Of a stretch of DNA of 64,000 nt, positions 43,587 to 53,078 are shown piece by piece. The DNA is taken from the NCBI GenBank assembly GCA_023138875.1, contig JAGLOO010000015.1:124001-188000 (forward strand), read 5' to 3'. The translations under genes were made by a program, and so were the position numbers. How positions within the stretch are numbered: the first letter of the stretch is position 1; each line of letters begins with the position of its first letter. The notes beneath the pieces were generated by a model that worked only from the letters and a program-made list of their open reading frames with translations, did not search any database and was not told where the DNA came from. The stretch is from Bacteroidales bacterium (GTDB taxonomy: Bacteria; Bacteroidota; Bacteroidia; Bacteroidales; GCA-2748055).

Positions 43587-44429
43587 ATGAATTTCCTCAG
43601 AAGCGCTTACTATGCCCTTCCTCCTGTTGTACGCAGGATATCACGGCGGTTTTTTTATATGCCCATTGACCTGTACGAAACATTCACCGGGACAAGGGAT
43701 CCAATGATTCCCCCCAGGGGAAAAATCTTCATTGGAAGCGGGGATTTTGCCAGCACAGGGGAATCCATCAGGGACCAGCTGGTTGAGCTGGGAGGACTGC
43801 AACCCCATAACAGGGTGCTGGATATAGGATGCGGTGTAGGAAGGGTGGCTGTTCCGCTCACCGGATATCTGGATGGTAAAGGTTCCTATGAAGGTTTTGA
43901 TATTGTGAAGTCAGCCATACGCTGGTGCAGGAAAAGGATCCAGAGTCGCTTTCGCAATTTTCGGTTCACCCACATTGATCTGAAGAACGATCTCTATAAC
44001 CTGCGAACCGACAGTGAAGCAAAGGACTTTGCATTTCCCTATTCCGATGAAGAATTCGACCTGGTGTTTCTGACTTCCGTTTTTACCCATATGGTACTGG
44101 ATGATGTGGATAATTATCTGAAACAGATCTACAGGGTATTGAAACCCGGAGGAGTTTGTTTTGCCACTTTCTTTATCATGAACGAGGATTCACAGATATT
44201 CATGAAGAAGTCAGGAAAAAAGATGTTTGAAACCAGGCTCGATCATCACTACCTTTTTCACGCAAAGGTAAGGGAAGCCAATGTGGCTTACGATGAAAAA
44301 TACCTTACTGAACAGATGATCGGATCGAAAAGATTTAATCTGGAGCAGGTCCATTATGGATTCTGGTCGGGCCGGCCGAAAACAAACCTGAATAATTTCC
44401 AGGACATCTATGTTTTTCGTAAATTCTAA
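43587..44429 (+). CDS. SAM-dependent class I methyltransferase
   Basis: A 280-residue protein with the SAM motif VLDIGCGVGRVAVPLTGYL near residue 75, FDLVFLTSVFTHM, and LKPGGVCFATFF. The N-terminal 50 residues carry an RRISRRFFYMPIDLYETFTG stretch. The substrate is unknown. The ATG at 43587 is used; the longer frame begins inside the preceding relic. It stands between unrelated genes. Confidence 0.85.
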   Translation: MNFLRSAYYALPPVVRRISRRFFYMPIDLYETFTGTRDPMIPPRGKIFIGSGDFASTGESIRDQLVELGGLQPHNRVLDIGCGVGRVAVPLTGYLDGKGSYEGFDIVKSAIRWCRKRIQSRFRNFRFTHIDLKNDLYNLRTDSEAKDFAFPYSDEEFDLVFLTSVFTHMVLDDVDNYLKQIYRVLKPGGVCFATFFIMNEDSQIFMKKSGKKMFETRLDHHYLFHAKVREANVAYDEKYLTEQMIGSKRFNLEQVHYGFWSGRPKTNLNNFQDIYVFRKF

Positions 44430-44447
44430 ATACAAATAAGAAAAAGT

Positions 44448-45224
44448 ATGCCTTTAAAGATTCTGTTCATCGTCCTAACAGTCGTCCTTTCATGTGATGG
44501 TTACAATAAAGAGGAGGTGATCTGTTTGCCTGTAAATATGACCGCTACCATTGTTCAGGGCATTGAAACGAAAAAGATCATCGCGGATTTCCATTATATT
44601 CCTGAGACTGATATGCTGGACCATATCACCTGGAGTAACCATCAGACCCACTATTTTGAATATAATGAAGCAGGCAGGCTCATGGTTGTCCGGCAGATGA
44701 AGGTTAATATGAAAGTCCAGGAGGAGATGTGGTTTAATTGTGATGGATCACTGGTGGACAGGGTAGTGCTTGTAAAACGCAACCTGGATTATCGTTCCCT
44801 GGAGCCCATCGATTCAATATATACCGGGTACATTGAATTTGAGTATGAGGGTAAGAATATCATTAAGGAGAAAAGGTATAAAATGTCCGGGGGTGGAATG
44901 AAGAAAAAAGTTGTCGGGGAAGTGGAATATGAGTATGATGCACACGGGAACGTTTTAAGCAGAAGAGCCTCCGATCCGAGGACCGAATCAACCGAGTCGT
45001 TCACAATGACATATGATAACAACAAGCACCCCTTTTCAGGGCTGCAATACTATTTTTCAGGGGAGTCGTTCGTAAATAACCTGCTCAGCAAAAGTATTGA
45101 AGAGGATGATTTGAGTTATAGTTATGATTTGCGGCTCAATGATCATGGATACCCGGAGATTGTCTATGAGAAACTGGGTATTACCAATTCCCGTATTATC
45201 CGTTACTCCTATACGTGTAACTAA
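44448..45224 (+). CDS. Putative lipoprotein of unknown function
   Basis: This 258-residue protein begins with a lipoprotein-like signal (MPLKILFIVLTVVLSC, Cys16). The mature part is made of short beta repeats (YFEYNEAGRLMVVRQM, YEYDAHGNVLSRRAS, YSYDLRLNDHGYPEIVY), like a degenerate YD/RHS-type repeat as in DUF4595-like surface proteins. Function unknown. Confidence 0.7.
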   Translation: MPLKILFIVLTVVLSCDGYNKEEVICLPVNMTATIVQGIETKKIIADFHYIPETDMLDHITWSNHQTHYFEYNEAGRLMVVRQMKVNMKVQEEMWFNCDGSLVDRVVLVKRNLDYRSLEPIDSIYTGYIEFEYEGKNIIKEKRYKMSGGGMKKKVVGEVEYEYDAHGNVLSRRASDPRTESTESFTMTYDNNKHPFSGLQYYFSGESFVNNLLSKSIEEDDLSYSYDLRLNDHGYPEIVYEKLGITNSRIIRYSYTCN

Positions 45225-45230
45225 ACAGGA

Positions 45231-45401
45231 TTATTCCCTGGCCTCATACCCTTTCAGGCAATCGGAACAGAGACAATCGGAATAAAGCTCCAGGATCTCC
45301 TGCATCGGAGCCCTGTGAATGTTTACCGATTCGCACCAGCAGTCCTCATCCCCCTCACATCGAAAGGATGATCCGCATTTCGGGCATTTTTTGTTGCTCA
45401 T
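45231..45401 (-). CDS. Cysteine-rich CWC-family small protein
   Basis: A 56-residue protein beginning MSNKKCPKCGSSFRCEGDED and continuing CWCES... with CLCSDCLKGY near the end. The CxxC, CWC and CxCxxC pattern matches the Cys_rich_CWC family, small probable zinc or metal-binding proteins of unknown role. The ATG lies one base after the folB stop, so it is co-transcribed with folB. Confidence 0.85.
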   Translation of the reverse strand: MSNKKCPKCGSSFRCEGDEDCWCESVNIHRAPMQEILELYSDCLCSDCLKGYEARE

Positions 45402-45402
45402 C

Positions 45403-45756
45403 CTATCTGCTCATTGTTACACCCACCGATTTAATGGGGCCACCCATGGGTGGATACATTTTCCTGATCCTCACTGTGGCCTTATTTATACCGTCCATTT
45501 CATCATACAGTGCATCGAGGATGCGTTTACCGATATTCTCCAGCAGGTTTGATTTTTTTCGGCGCATCTCCTTTTTGATCAGCTGATAGGCTAGCTGGTA
45601 GTTTACGGCATGCTCGAGCCGATCTGACTCAGCAGGCGTTTTAAGGTTTGTTTCAAGCTCCAGGTCCACCAGGAACCGGTTTCCCACAATCTGTTCTTCC
45701 TGGTAATGGCCATGGAATGCATAAAATTCCATCTCTTCAATAACTATTTTACCCAT
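45403..45756 (-). CDS. folB: Dihydroneopterin aldolase
   Basis: The 117-residue enzyme cleaves dihydroneopterin to 6-hydroxymethyl-dihydropterin in folate synthesis. The family signature EFYAFHGHYQEEQIVGNRFLVDLELE is present, with the conserved lysine-containing C-terminal strand (ATVRIRKMYPPMGGPIKSVGV). Length is normal. It leads a two-gene unit with the CWC protein. Confidence 0.92.
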   Translation of the reverse strand: MGKIVIEEMEFYAFHGHYQEEQIVGNRFLVDLELETNLKTPAESDRLEHAVNYQLAYQLIKKEMRRKKSNLLENIGKRILDALYDEMDGINKATVRIRKMYPPMGGPIKSVGVTMSR

Positions 45757-45824
45757 ATGCTTGAAGGTTTAATCAATAAGTATTTATAAAAATAATCATC
45801 TTATTCTATACGCATTTAGTAATT

Positions 45825-45983
45825 TCAGAACTCCGGATACAAATCAGCCTTAGCAAATATAATACTCTTTTCCAACGCTCTTATTTCATTGGAGCTTTTT
45901 CGGTAATGTGCAGCAAGCAAATTGGCAATGGCCGTTTCAGCTCTGTAACAGATTATCTTGATGATATTCTGCAATGGAGGACT
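45825..45983 (-). pseudogene. C-terminal remnant of a transposase
   Basis: A 53-codon minus-strand frame, lacking an ATG, reads IICYRAETAIANLLAAHYRK followed by SSNEIRALEKSIIF and ends at a TGA. The phrase CYRAETA with a following NEIRALEKSI stretch resembles the C-terminus of a common group of putative transposases. No terminal repeats or upstream catalytic domain remain. It lies in the gap between folB and the DUF1080 gene, near the edge of the polysaccharide island. Confidence 0.55.
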
Positions 45984-46003
45984 TCATAAACCTATTTCTT
46001 TTA

Positions 46004-46606
46004 TCATTTGATCTCCTGGATATTCAGGTTTCTCCACTGAACCTTTATGCCACTACCGGAGTGTATCTGAAGGGCGATTTTTCCAGTGGCCTTGCCGATT
46101 TTTTCATCCTCGAAGGTGATCATATTGATTCCGTTTAACCAGGTTTCTACCAGGTCGCCCTTCACAACAATTTTCATTTTGTTCCACTCACCGAATTTCA
46201 GATGCTTATCGAGTTCCGGGTCAGGCTTGATTAACCATCCCCTTCCGTAGGATTCGTAAATGCCCCCGGTGTTGCTGCCCGGAGGGGCCACTTCGGCTTG
46301 CCATCCTGTGATTCTGGTTCCTTCGATGGATGAGCGGAAGAATACCCCGCTGTTTCCGTCGGCACCCTGTTTGAATTCAAGGGTCAGTTCAAAATCTCTG
46401 TATTCCTTATCTGTCCCCAGGTATCCGTACTCTTTATCGGGACCACTCTCACACACCAGCAAGCCATCTTCCACATACCATTTTTCTGTTCCGTATATGG
46501 TCCAGCCCGCCAGGTCCTTTCCGTTAAAAATGGATTCCGATTGTGCAAAGATTACGCCTTGAAAGCAGAGAAGCAGCATGGCTGCGAGCAGGAATAGTAT
46601 TTTCAT
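46004..46606 (-). CDS. DUF1080 (3-keto-disaccharide hydrolase-like) secreted protein
   Basis: A 200-residue protein with a signal peptide (MKILFLLAAMLLLCFQGVIFAQ) and a concanavalin-like DUF1080 domain (SIFNGKDLAGWTIYG, DFELTLEFKQGADGNSGVFFRSS, GKIALQIHSGSGIKVQWRNL). Members bind or hydrolyse glycosides in the periplasm or at the surface. The substrate is unknown. Confidence 0.9.
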   Translation of the reverse strand: MKILFLLAAMLLLCFQGVIFAQSESIFNGKDLAGWTIYGTEKWYVEDGLLVCESGPDKEYGYLGTDKEYRDFELTLEFKQGADGNSGVFFRSSIEGTRITGWQAEVAPPGSNTGGIYESYGRGWLIKPDPELDKHLKFGEWNKMKIVVKGDLVETWLNGINMITFEDEKIGKATGKIALQIHSGSGIKVQWRNLNIQEIK

Positions 46607-46713
46607 TTTGAGTTGGCTTTTATATGAAGTTGTTATATGCGATCCGGGATATTATTCATATGTACACATTAAGATAGGGATTTTCAATAAAAGTATTGCT
46701 TACGACCCTCTTT

Positions 46714-47859
46714 CTAGGCCCGTTTGCGAAGCAAGAGGTCGTCAAATTTCGGGTGTTCGACTTCAAAGGAGGGTTTCTGATACAGTTTGTTCAAATACAC
46801 AGGGATATGGAACAGTATTGTGGCCAGGGCCAGGGTAGTGAGGATCAACACTTCTCCATTTATACTTCTGAACAGGAAGGGCATGGCGATAAACAGCACA
46901 TTGACCGATAAGATTATGAGGGTTACTTTAAGGTGGGACCCTCCCAAACGGAGCAACTGGTGATGAATATGTATCCGGTCAGCTACAAAAGGTGATCTCC
47001 CACGGAACATTCTAACCACCATAACCCTGGTCGTATCGAAAAGGGGGACAATAAATACGCAGAGCAACACTGCCGGGACTTGATGGTTTTGATGCAAGAA
47101 CAGAGTACTGTTCTCCATGTTCAGAAACCTGATTGCAAAAACAGAGAGCAGTAAGCCAATGATCATGGAACCAGTGTCTCCCAGGAATATCTTATTCTTC
47201 ATGCTGAAGACATTAAAATAGAAGAAGGCGAAGAGGGCAGCGGCCAGGATAAAACTCATGATGGCATAGGCCAGCGGTCCGTCCTGCAGGAAAACGATCC
47301 CAAAGAAAAGAGAAGCTAGTATACCAATCCCCGAAGCCAGTCCGTCGATCCCGTCAATCAGATTGAAGCTGTTGACCAGGGCCTGGAAAAGGATCCAGGT
47401 GATGGCGAGACTGAAAATGTACGGTAATTCTTGTATTCCAAAAAGACCATGGAGCGAAGTCAGGTAAAAATCGCCCGGCACCAGAATGATCAGTGCTGCA
47501 AGGGATTGCCCAATCAGCTTCTGATAGGCGGGAAGGGGCTGAAGATCATCCTTCAGTCCGACAAAAAAGAGAATGAGCATGCCGGCTATTATATATTTCA
47601 ATTCATGGGCAGTGGTGATGCCTGTAAATACAACAGATGAGATAATCACTCCGGCAAAAATGGCGATTCCACCCAGATTCGGGGTTGGATGGAGATGTGA
47701 AGTCCGGTCATTGGGTTGGGCCATCAGCCTTTTTTCTTTAGCTATTCTCACAATACTGGGTATAGCCGAGAAGGTGACCAGAAAGGTCATCAGGGCCGAG
47801 ATTCCAATCAGCAGAAAGGGAGGAATAAAAAGCTCGTATAATTCGGTATTAAATATCAT
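46714..47859 (-). CDS. WecA/TagO-type undecaprenyl-phosphate sugar-1-phosphate transferase, copy 1
   Basis: A 381-residue polytopic enzyme of the MraY/WecA family with about eleven membrane segments. Catalytic motifs are intact: VGLKDDLQPL, NSFNLIDGIDGLASG, FLGDTGSM and HIHHQLLRLG. It would start a polysaccharide by placing a sugar-1-phosphate, usually GlcNAc, on undecaprenyl phosphate. It is closely similar to the copy at 58427-59545 and to the broken copy at 59960-60893. Confidence 0.9.
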   Translation of the reverse strand: MIFNTELYELFIPPFLLIGISALMTFLVTFSAIPSIVRIAKEKRLMAQPNDRTSHLHPTPNLGGIAIFAGVIISSVVFTGITTAHELKYIIAGMLILFFVGLKDDLQPLPAYQKLIGQSLAALIILVPGDFYLTSLHGLFGIQELPYIFSLAITWILFQALVNSFNLIDGIDGLASGIGILASLFFGIVFLQDGPLAYAIMSFILAAALFAFFYFNVFSMKNKIFLGDTGSMIIGLLLSVFAIRFLNMENSTLFLHQNHQVPAVLLCVFIVPLFDTTRVMVVRMFRGRSPFVADRIHIHHQLLRLGGSHLKVTLIILSVNVLFIAMPFLFRSINGEVLILTTLALATILFHIPVYLNKLYQKPSFEVEHPKFDDLLLRKRA

Positions 47860-48177
47860 ATATTGCCTTTTTCTTAGATTGATTCAAACATATTGATTCT
47901 GATATGGTATCACATTGCGAATAATAAGATCATCTGCTCTTAACCAAAAACCGTACCAAATGGGAACTACCCTACATATATCAGGATGAAAACCAAGGTA
48001 AAAAGGTTGGGTGAACGGTTACATTTTCTTAATAGAAAGGAAAGGAAACAACGCTTTTTATCTGCGGAGGCATATCCATCCGGTTGATCTTGTGGGCTAG
48101 CCCGAGTTTCCGGGTTACTTAAAAATGACGGTGTAATATACTCATAAGTAATGACATACGATCATCATTTCATTCCC
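47860..48177. other. Gap without recognisable gene at the island edge
   Basis: No reading frame with protein-like content is visible. A short hairpin (CCCGAGTTTCCGGG near 48100) is present. The stretch separates copy 1 of the WecA-type gene from transposase and ATPase relics. Confidence 0.35.
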
Positions 48178-48402
48178 CTAAATTGCAATGTAGTCATTCA
48201 TTTCAAAGAGATCGAATAGCTTTTCTTGGATCTCGTCCATCTTGGTTAGCGTCCGGGTCTTCCGTTCCTTTTTATTTCCCTGTCCTTTCTGCTTAGGATA
48301 AATAATGATCACCTGTTTGATACCCTTCAGTGATTCATGTAGCCGGCCCAGCGACAAGTTTATGTTTTCTTCCCTGATTTTCATAATCATCAGCGCCCTC
48401 AT
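48178..48402 (-). pseudogene. Probable C-terminal remnant of an IS1634/IS4-like transposase
   Basis: A 74-codon frame encodes SLGRLHESLKGIKQVIIIYP followed by a basic stretch and TLTKMDEIQEKLFDLFEMND. This resembles the tail of IS1634-like transposases, as I remember them. No catalytic region is present. It could instead be a small uncharacterised protein. Confidence 0.45.
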
Positions 48403-48438
48403 CAGTAGCGTGATTGTACATTATAAGCCATGGACTTT

Positions 48439-48720
48439 GATTTTCTGGTCAGTCCAGGATTAAACCAATAAAATATTAGTGATCTGCTTTTTAGTGATGA
48501 ATTAAGTATGGTAAATAAGAGAGGAATCGCAGAGCAGTTTTTGGGTTTAGAGATATTGAAGAATGCTTCCTGTTACCATCAGACAGAACTTTTTTACTGG
48601 CACAGAGAAGCATTAAACAGCAATGCAGAAGTTGATTATTTAATCCAGTGAAACAATGAAATCCTGCCTGTTGAAGTGAAATCAGGATCAAAAGGCTCAA
48701 TGACATGCTCTTATCATCAA
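48439..48720 (+). pseudogene. C-terminal remnant of a DUF4143 AAA-type ATPase
   Basis: The frame through 48508 reads LLFSDELSMVNKRGIAEQFL, then ELFYWHREALNSNAEVDYLIQ, a TGA at 48649-48651, and NNEILPVEVKSGSKGS. This is the restriction-endonuclease-like end of the DUF4143 ATPase family (WHRE..NSNAEVDY...PVEVKSG). A second in-frame TAA is at 48469-48471. The N-terminal ATPase domain is missing. Two stops and truncation make it a relic. Confidence 0.8.
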
Positions 48721-48897
48721 AGGGATCCAGAAAATACGAGAAACCAACAGATATATTACAAAGGTTGGTTATTGAACTATGAAAAAGTCAAATGTAACTT
48801 ATATAGCATACTTATCAGCAGTGTAGTCCTGATCAGTATATTAACATACGGAGTTATTTTTTTGTTAACTTGTAATTTATACATGGAGGATACAAAA

Positions 48898-50610
48898 ATG
48901 ACAAAGTACAGATGGAGTCTCCTGATTGTTGGAAGTAGTTTATTGTTGCTTTCATCCTTTTCATTGGGATCTCTCAGAAACAATAATAAGTTGTTAGTAT
49001 ATGAATACGTAAAACCATTTCTGTGGGGTGAGAATACATCTGGACGTCCTGGATATAAGGATTTTAGTTTTTTTTTAGATTCCACTAAGCTTCATCCACT
49101 GGGCCTGGGTAGTTATGCCTTTTTCAATCTTTGGCAAGGTACAGAGGATAATAATCCCGAATTGCTCAATATCGGTAGAAAGTATATTGATTATCTGGCC
49201 CAAGATTATCCATTTGTTCAAAGGAATGGGAATGCCACTCTATATAACTACCCATTCACCCATAAAGAGTATAAGGCTGGTGAATGGCATTCCGGAATGG
49301 CAAACAGCATAATCGCTCTCTCATTTTTACAGGCCTATATAATTTTTGATGAACCATCCTATTTGCGGTATGCTGAGCAAGCTATGATGGGCGTTACGGA
49401 AGAAATAAGTAAAGGCGGAAGCGCACTAAAAGTTGAATCTGGTAAATGGTTCCTTGAATACGCTAGCAAAACTATCGATCACGACAAAGCAAGATTCGTT
49501 CTTAATGGGTTTCTGTATCAATTGCTGGCTCTGAAATTGTATTGCGATATCACAGGAGATGAATATTTTATTAAGGAATACAAGTCAGGTCTGCTTGCTT
49601 ATCAGGATTTGTACGAACAATTTCATTACGAATCAGGTGATTGGACCTATTATAGCCTGAATCCTAAAAGTGTTGAGACACCACATTATGTAATTTTTGA
49701 TATTATCCTACTGGATGCTCTCTACGAGTTGACCAATGAAACGGTGTTTAATGTTGAATCCAGTTATCGCAGAAACATTCTTAGAAAGCATTATAACCTG
49801 GAATCCATACCTTTAAACAGAAGACAGGGTATTTACTGTTTTTCACAGGTAGGCCCACCACATCCATATTGGGTAGATATATATCCTACAACCATTAGGT
49901 TCCTATCAGAAAATGATTCCAAAGAAATTTACCTGAAGAATCCACGTGAGGTTGGAGTTCCAATTGAATCAAGGTGTTTCAGTATCGATACTCTGACCAC
50001 TGATAAATACAGGATCGTGGAAGTCTGGGCAGTGTATCATTCCGATAGTGTACTTCTTTTCGAGAGTAAAATTGAAAATATTAAGCATGCTATCGAACCC
50101 GATATCTTTCCAGATTATGATCTTATGACCAATTTATTAGCTGAAAAAGAATCTTCAAAGCGGGCCATAATTCAAAACCCTGCCTCTGGAACGAATCTAA
50201 ACAGGGGTGCGATAAGTGTTCAATTTGATCAGGTATTTATTGGGAATAAGGATAAATACCTTGGGATAGTTATTAATAGTCAAAAGAAATTTACTTCCCT
50301 AAGAATATTTCTTACCAATACCTTGAATGAGAGAGCATCTCGATATTATCTTAATACTCTGGATTCTGGAAAAGATAACTTGATTCTGATTTCCGTCAAT
50401 GGTTTTGGAAATATTGAACAACTGACGAATACGAATTTTTCCTCATTGGAGCTTCATTTTTATAATGTCCCCCCTAAAGAAGATTCTCCGTATTCGATTG
50501 ATATTAAGAATGTTGTATTCTTCCAAAGCAATTATAATCTCCTCCATTTTCTCAAAAGAAGACCAGCTGTCATATTCACGGAAAAGAAGACTCCAGGGTT
50601 TTTATATTAG
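48898..50610 (+). CDS. D-glucuronyl C5-epimerase-family protein
   Basis: A 570-residue protein with an N-terminal membrane anchor or signal (MTKYRWSLLIVGSSLLLLSS). The C5-epimerase catalytic domain spans about residues 80-300: WHSGMANSIIALSFLQAYIIF, GKWFLEYAS, FVLNGFLYQLLALKLY, SGDWTYYSLNP, PHYVIFDIILLDAL. The last 200 residues look beta-sandwich-like. Such enzymes turn glucuronate into iduronate in glycosaminoglycans; the animal YHxxH-like segment is altered here, so the substrate may differ. The ATG at 48898 follows GGAGGA; earlier codons belong to the relic. It runs opposite to the polysaccharide genes and converges on them. Confidence 0.8.
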   Translation: MTKYRWSLLIVGSSLLLLSSFSLGSLRNNNKLLVYEYVKPFLWGENTSGRPGYKDFSFFLDSTKLHPLGLGSYAFFNLWQGTEDNNPELLNIGRKYIDYLAQDYPFVQRNGNATLYNYPFTHKEYKAGEWHSGMANSIIALSFLQAYIIFDEPSYLRYAEQAMMGVTEEISKGGSALKVESGKWFLEYASKTIDHDKARFVLNGFLYQLLALKLYCDITGDEYFIKEYKSGLLAYQDLYEQFHYESGDWTYYSLNPKSVETPHYVIFDIILLDALYELTNETVFNVESSYRRNILRKHYNLESIPLNRRQGIYCFSQVGPPHPYWVDIYPTTIRFLSENDSKEIYLKNPREVGVPIESRCFSIDTLTTDKYRIVEVWAVYHSDSVLLFESKIENIKHAIEPDIFPDYDLMTNLLAEKESSKRAIIQNPASGTNLNRGAISVQFDQVFIGNKDKYLGIVINSQKKFTSLRIFLTNTLNERASRYYLNTLDSGKDNLILISVNGFGNIEQLTNTNFSSLELHFYNVPPKEDSPYSIDIKNVVFFQSNYNLLHFLKRRPAVIFTEKKTPGFLY

Positions 50611-50657
50611 TATGGTAGATGGTGAATATGTATTTACCAATACTCTTCCTTTCTTTG

Positions 50658-51875
50658 TTAGTGAAATACAGCACTAATAATATCATACATTTTTTTTGCC
50701 AGTCTTTTTCGGTCGTATGTTTTAGCTAATTCCTGGCAACCCTTTTTTATGCTCTCTGTATCTGCCGACTCTGAGAAAAGCTTTTCGGTCTTATCAATAA
50801 AATCGGAAACATTTTCCGGTTCGTAATAGTAACCCGCGCCGAATTTTTCTACAATCCTACGCGCTTCTCCATCCACCCCAATTAATAGTGGAATTTGCAT
50901 AGCAGTTGCTTCAAAAATCTTGGAAGGAATAGCGCCTTTAAATAGATCACTTTTTCTTAAGTTAATTATGGCTGCATCAAGAACACTTAAGTAATCCATT
51001 ACCTCTTTCTTTGCTACTGAATCAAGCATAGTTACGTTGTGGATTTTCTCAGATTCTACTTTTTGAACCAGCTTGTTCTTTTCAGCCCCGTTGCCAATGA
51101 ACAAAAAATGAAATGAAGCGTCCTTTTTCTGCAATTGTCTGGCACAATCCAGAATGAAATCCAGTTTATGCGCCATTCCATGAGTTCCTAAATATCCCAA
51201 GACCTTTTTATTGTTCAGCTTAAGTTCCTTTACGATCTTCTCATTTTTGGATTGGGGTTGATATAAATCAAGATTGGCCCCATTATTTACAACATCAATT
51301 TTGTCAAATGGTATTCCTTTTTGATGGATTTTTTGTTTAAGGCCTTCAGTTACAGTTACTATCTTCTTTGAACTGCGGTAGCACCATTTCTCTTCTTTTT
51401 CAAAATACCTGATAATAATATTGTCTTTGATTGCCCCTACCGTTTTTATGGATTCGGGCCAGAGGTCCCGTACTTCCATGATCCAGGGTTTCCGTTTCCA
51501 AAAGGAGAGCGAACGACCCGCAAGTGCGGTAAAGAATTGTGGCGAAGTAGCTATAATTATATCTGCCTTTTCAAACAAACCGTGGATAAAAGCGGTCACT
51601 GAAAAAGAGATGAAGTCAAAGGTCCTTTTAAAAAAACCTTCATTTGCTGAGATGTAGCTCCAAACCCTGATGACTTTGATACCGTCAATCCATTCTGTTT
51701 TTTTCCAGCTGTTTTGATAACCATCATACACTTTCCCTTGAGGAAAATTTGGGAAACATGTAATAACCGTGATTTCAGCTCCGGCTTTCACCCATTCCTT
51801 GCAGTGTTCAATCGTCCGTGTCGCCGGGGCATTAACTTCAGGTGGAAAATTATCGGTTAAGAAAAGAATCTTCAT
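50658..51875 (-). CDS. GT4-family glycosyltransferase (WbuB/WcaI-like)
   Basis: A 405-residue GT-B transferase with the opening MKILFLTDNFPPEVNAPATR, the central IIIATSPQFFTALAGR and MEVRDLWPESI, and the C-terminal E-x7-E region (IPSKIFEATAMQIPLLIGVD). This pattern matches WbuB-like transferases that add N-acetyl-fucosamine or similar sugars. The acceptor and donor are unknown. It is the last gene of the minus-strand polysaccharide operon. Confidence 0.85.
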   Translation of the reverse strand: MKILFLTDNFPPEVNAPATRTIEHCKEWVKAGAEITVITCFPNFPQGKVYDGYQNSWKKTEWIDGIKVIRVWSYISANEGFFKRTFDFISFSVTAFIHGLFEKADIIIATSPQFFTALAGRSLSFWKRKPWIMEVRDLWPESIKTVGAIKDNIIIRYFEKEEKWCYRSSKKIVTVTEGLKQKIHQKGIPFDKIDVVNNGANLDLYQPQSKNEKIVKELKLNNKKVLGYLGTHGMAHKLDFILDCARQLQKKDASFHFLFIGNGAEKNKLVQKVESEKIHNVTMLDSVAKKEVMDYLSVLDAAIINLRKSDLFKGAIPSKIFEATAMQIPLLIGVDGEARRIVEKFGAGYYYEPENVSDFIDKTEKLFSESADTESIKKGCQELAKTYDRKRLAKKMYDIISAVFH

Positions 51876-51912
51876 TTAAAGAAGATTTATGAGATTGTTT
51901 TTTCGGTGGTCA

Positions 51913-53067
51913 TTATATAATACTCTTATAGAGATTTAATAGCTCTTTCTTCTCATTCTCCCAACTGTATTTAGTCTGAATCAATTCAATACCATTTTTT
52001 CCTTTCGCTTCAAGTTCTGCCTGATTCAGATTGATAATCTTGATAATGGAATTAACGATCGAATTAATATCCTCAGGATCACATACAGATCCAACGTTGT
52101 TCTGGACGACTATCTTTTTCCATAGATCGAAATCAGAACAAAGTATTGGCAATCCTGCCGACATATATTCGAATATCTTATTTGGCAAAGCTTCTATATG
52201 ATTTTTCATAGGTTTAAATATACAAATACCACACACAGCCTTGCTAAATTCCATAGCCATCCGGGATCTTGAGATAGTCCCTAGGTATTCAACGTATTTC
52301 CATCCGCCCAATGCTTCTAACTCTTCTTTATAAGAGACAGGATATATCGGACCAGCCAGTACCAGTTTAATCGGCTCTTTAGTATTAGCTATTTCAATGG
52401 CATTCACCAGATTTGTTATATTCCTGATTTCGGTTATGCCCCCCACATAAATAAAAGTAGTTGATTGAGCGGAACTACCTGGAGCCTGACCGGATAATAA
52501 TTCCTGCCGGTAGGGATAGTTATAAATGACCTTTACGTTTTCAAATCTCCTGGTATCATAAGAAGTTTTTATCGATGGTGTTGCTGTGATAATCAAATCA
52601 AACCGCCTACAGAGTATATTCTCAATGTGTTTATAAAGGAATGATAATACCTTGCGTGCAAATCCGGATAAATACGGCTTTTCAGAAATGGTATCTACAT
52701 AGTTTTCGTGAACATCGTAGATCACCTTCTTGCCTGTAATCTTTAAGAGAGCACCACAAACTATAAGGTCAGGATCATGAAAATGATAAACACTGCATCT
52801 CTTATTGATCCGGAAGAACATACCAAAGGAACGTATGAATCTTCCAATACGTCGTTCTATATTAAAACCCTCATTATACACAACTGTCAGGTTGGGATGA
52901 GTAGCTTTGTCCTTCCGTGGGTTCGCGTTGGATATATCCTGGCCATATTGATTAGTATAATACAATACCTTGTAACCTGCCTTCAGCAGGGTCATCACCT
53001 CTTTTCTGAAAATCCTGATATCATTTGCAGGATGAGTAGAGGTAAATACACATATGTCATATTCCAT
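51913..53067 (-). CDS. GT4-family glycosyltransferase
   Basis: A 384-residue GT-B enzyme beginning MEYDICVFTSTHPANDIRIF. It has the middle region IIYDVHENYVDTI, written here in the family's usual form VIYDVHENY, and the donor-site GLPILCSDFDLWKKIV after ALPNKIFEYMSAG. It would add one sugar of the repeat unit. The ATG at 53067 is used in preference to a GTG at 53082 that overlaps the previous stop. Confidence 0.87.
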   Translation of the reverse strand: MEYDICVFTSTHPANDIRIFRKEVMTLLKAGYKVLYYTNQYGQDISNANPRKDKATHPNLTVVYNEGFNIERRIGRFIRSFGMFFRINKRCSVYHFHDPDLIVCGALLKITGKKVIYDVHENYVDTISEKPYLSGFARKVLSFLYKHIENILCRRFDLIITATPSIKTSYDTRRFENVKVIYNYPYRQELLSGQAPGSSAQSTTFIYVGGITEIRNITNLVNAIEIANTKEPIKLVLAGPIYPVSYKEELEALGGWKYVEYLGTISRSRMAMEFSKAVCGICIFKPMKNHIEALPNKIFEYMSAGLPILCSDFDLWKKIVVQNNVGSVCDPEDINSIVNSIIKIINLNQAELEAKGKNGIELIQTKYSWENEKKELLNLYKSII

Positions 53068-53078
53068 TTTTGATAACT

